A stretch of DNA of 7,007 bases from Collinsella sp. AF02-46-1. GTDB lineage: Bacteria; Actinomycetota; Coriobacteriia; Coriobacteriales; Coriobacteriaceae. A program made the position numbers and the translations under genes. The DNA lies in assembly GCA_934876235.1 (NCBI GenBank), contig CAKXKM010000081.1, forward strand, positions 858-7,864, written 5' to 3'. A model generated the notes under the pieces. The model was given only the letters and a program-made list of their open reading frames with translations. It did not search any database and was not told the DNA's origin. The stretch's first letter is position 1. Every line of letters begins with the position of its first letter. Shown here in pieces: positions 6,389 through 7,007 of the stretch.

Positions 6389-7007
6389 ATGAGCAAGGCT
6401 GATCAACAGTTTGTAACCATGTGCCGCGATATTCTGGACCATGGCACCACCACCGAGGGCCAAAAGGTCCGCCCGGTGTGGGAGGACGGCACCCCTGCCT
6501 ATACCATTAAAAACTTTGGCGTCACGGCCCGCTACGACCTGCGTGAGGAGTTTCCGGCGCTTACCCTGCGTCGCACGGCCCTCAAATCTGCCATGGATGA
6601 GATCCTATGGATCTATCAAAAGAAGTCCAATAACGTGCATGACCTCAACAGTCATATTTGGGATGAGTGGGCCGACGAGACCGGCTCCATCGGCAAGGCC
6701 TACGGGTATCAGATTGGGCAGAAGAGCCATTATGCCGAGGGTGACTTCGATCAGATGGACCGTGTGCTGTACGACCTCAAGAATACGCCGTACAGCCGCC
6801 GCATTATGACGAATACCTACGTGTTTAGCGACCTGTCCGAGATGCACCTGTATCCGTGCGCCTACAGCGTGACGTATAACGTGACGCAGCGCCCGCAGGA
6901 TGATAAACCGACGCTCAACATGATTCTCAACCAGCGCAGCCAGGACATTTTGGCTGCGAACAACTGGAATGTGTGCCAGTACGCCATTTTGCTGATGATG
7001 GTCGCGC
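6389..7007 (+). CDS. thyA: Thymidylate synthase ThyA, 3' end outside window
   Basis: ThyA methylates dUMP to dTMP using methylenetetrahydrofolate, which also serves as reductant and leaves dihydrofolate. The 206 visible residues are about three quarters of a protein usually near 264-280. Seen in order: VRPVWEDGTPAYTIKNFG near the N-terminus, the folate/dUMP region LKSAMDEILWIYQKKSNNVHDL (about 65-86), HIWDEWADETGSIGKAYGYQ (89-108), the dimer-interface arginines in YSRRIMTN (135-142), the catalytic Cys157 in LYPCAYS, and NQRSQD (181-186) with the substrate arginine. Asn194 in NNWN occupies the dUMP-recognition position. The PCA rather than PCH and ANNWN rather than GxPFN forms mark the clostridial-type branch related to B. 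subtilis ThyA. A dihydrofolate reductase gene often follows, beyond the window. It diverges from the DUF134-NifX gene across 166 bases. Confidence 0.95.
   Translation, partial: MSKADQQFVTMCRDILDHGTTTEGQKVRPVWEDGTPAYTIKNFGVTARYDLREEFPALTLRRTALKSAMDEILWIYQKKSNNVHDLNSHIWDEWADETGSIGKAYGYQIGQKSHYAEGDFDQMDRVLYDLKNTPYSRRIMTNTYVFSDLSEMHLYPCAYSVTYNVTQRPQDDKPTLNMILNQRSQDILAANNWNVCQYAILLMMVA

Overview
The window is GC-rich bacterial chromosome. It is densely coding, with GC-preferring third positions and long antisense open frames that are only shadows of the real genes. Gene content and protein style (SMC, FtsY and Ffh in a row, a clostridial-type ThyA, a DUF134-NifX metal protein) suggest an anaerobic, high-GC Gram-positive, most likely a Coriobacteriia member such as Collinsella. 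That assignment is an inference from overall impression, not from a marker gene.

Layout. On the + strand, bases 1-5337 hold one tight gene run: the 3' part of smc (1-2934, start outside the window), ftsY (2934-3851, start overlapping the smc stop by one base) and ffh (3862-5337, GTG start, Shine-Dalgarno overlapping the ftsY stop). A strong intrinsic terminator at about 5361-5400 closes the run. On the - strand, 5458-6222 encodes a DUF134 helix-turn-helix / NifX-like fusion with a Cys/His-rich tail. It is transcribed toward the terminator, so it converges with ffh and diverges from thyA. On the + strand, thyA starts at 6389 and runs off the right edge.

How the genes work together. FtsY and Ffh are the receptor and the signal-recognition GTPase of the co-translational membrane-targeting pathway. 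SMC organises and segregates the chromosome. Their linkage is common in bacteria and suggests joint housekeeping expression. ThyA makes dTMP and is independently promoted.

The most interesting part is 5458-6310. The DUF134-NifX gene combines a DNA-binding domain, an iron/molybdenum-cluster-type domain and a metal-binding tail with three CGCH motifs. Its upstream region carries two CATATG-centred inverted repeats 53 bp apart, about five helical turns, flanking a plausible promoter. All four half-sites fit one consensus, ATTTCTGNCAT. Inside the gene, a near-perfect Shine-Dalgarno lies just before Met113, exactly where free-standing NifX-like proteins begin. Together these suggest an autoregulated metal- or redox-responsive switch that may also make a second, shorter product. 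This is a hypothesis from sequence alone.
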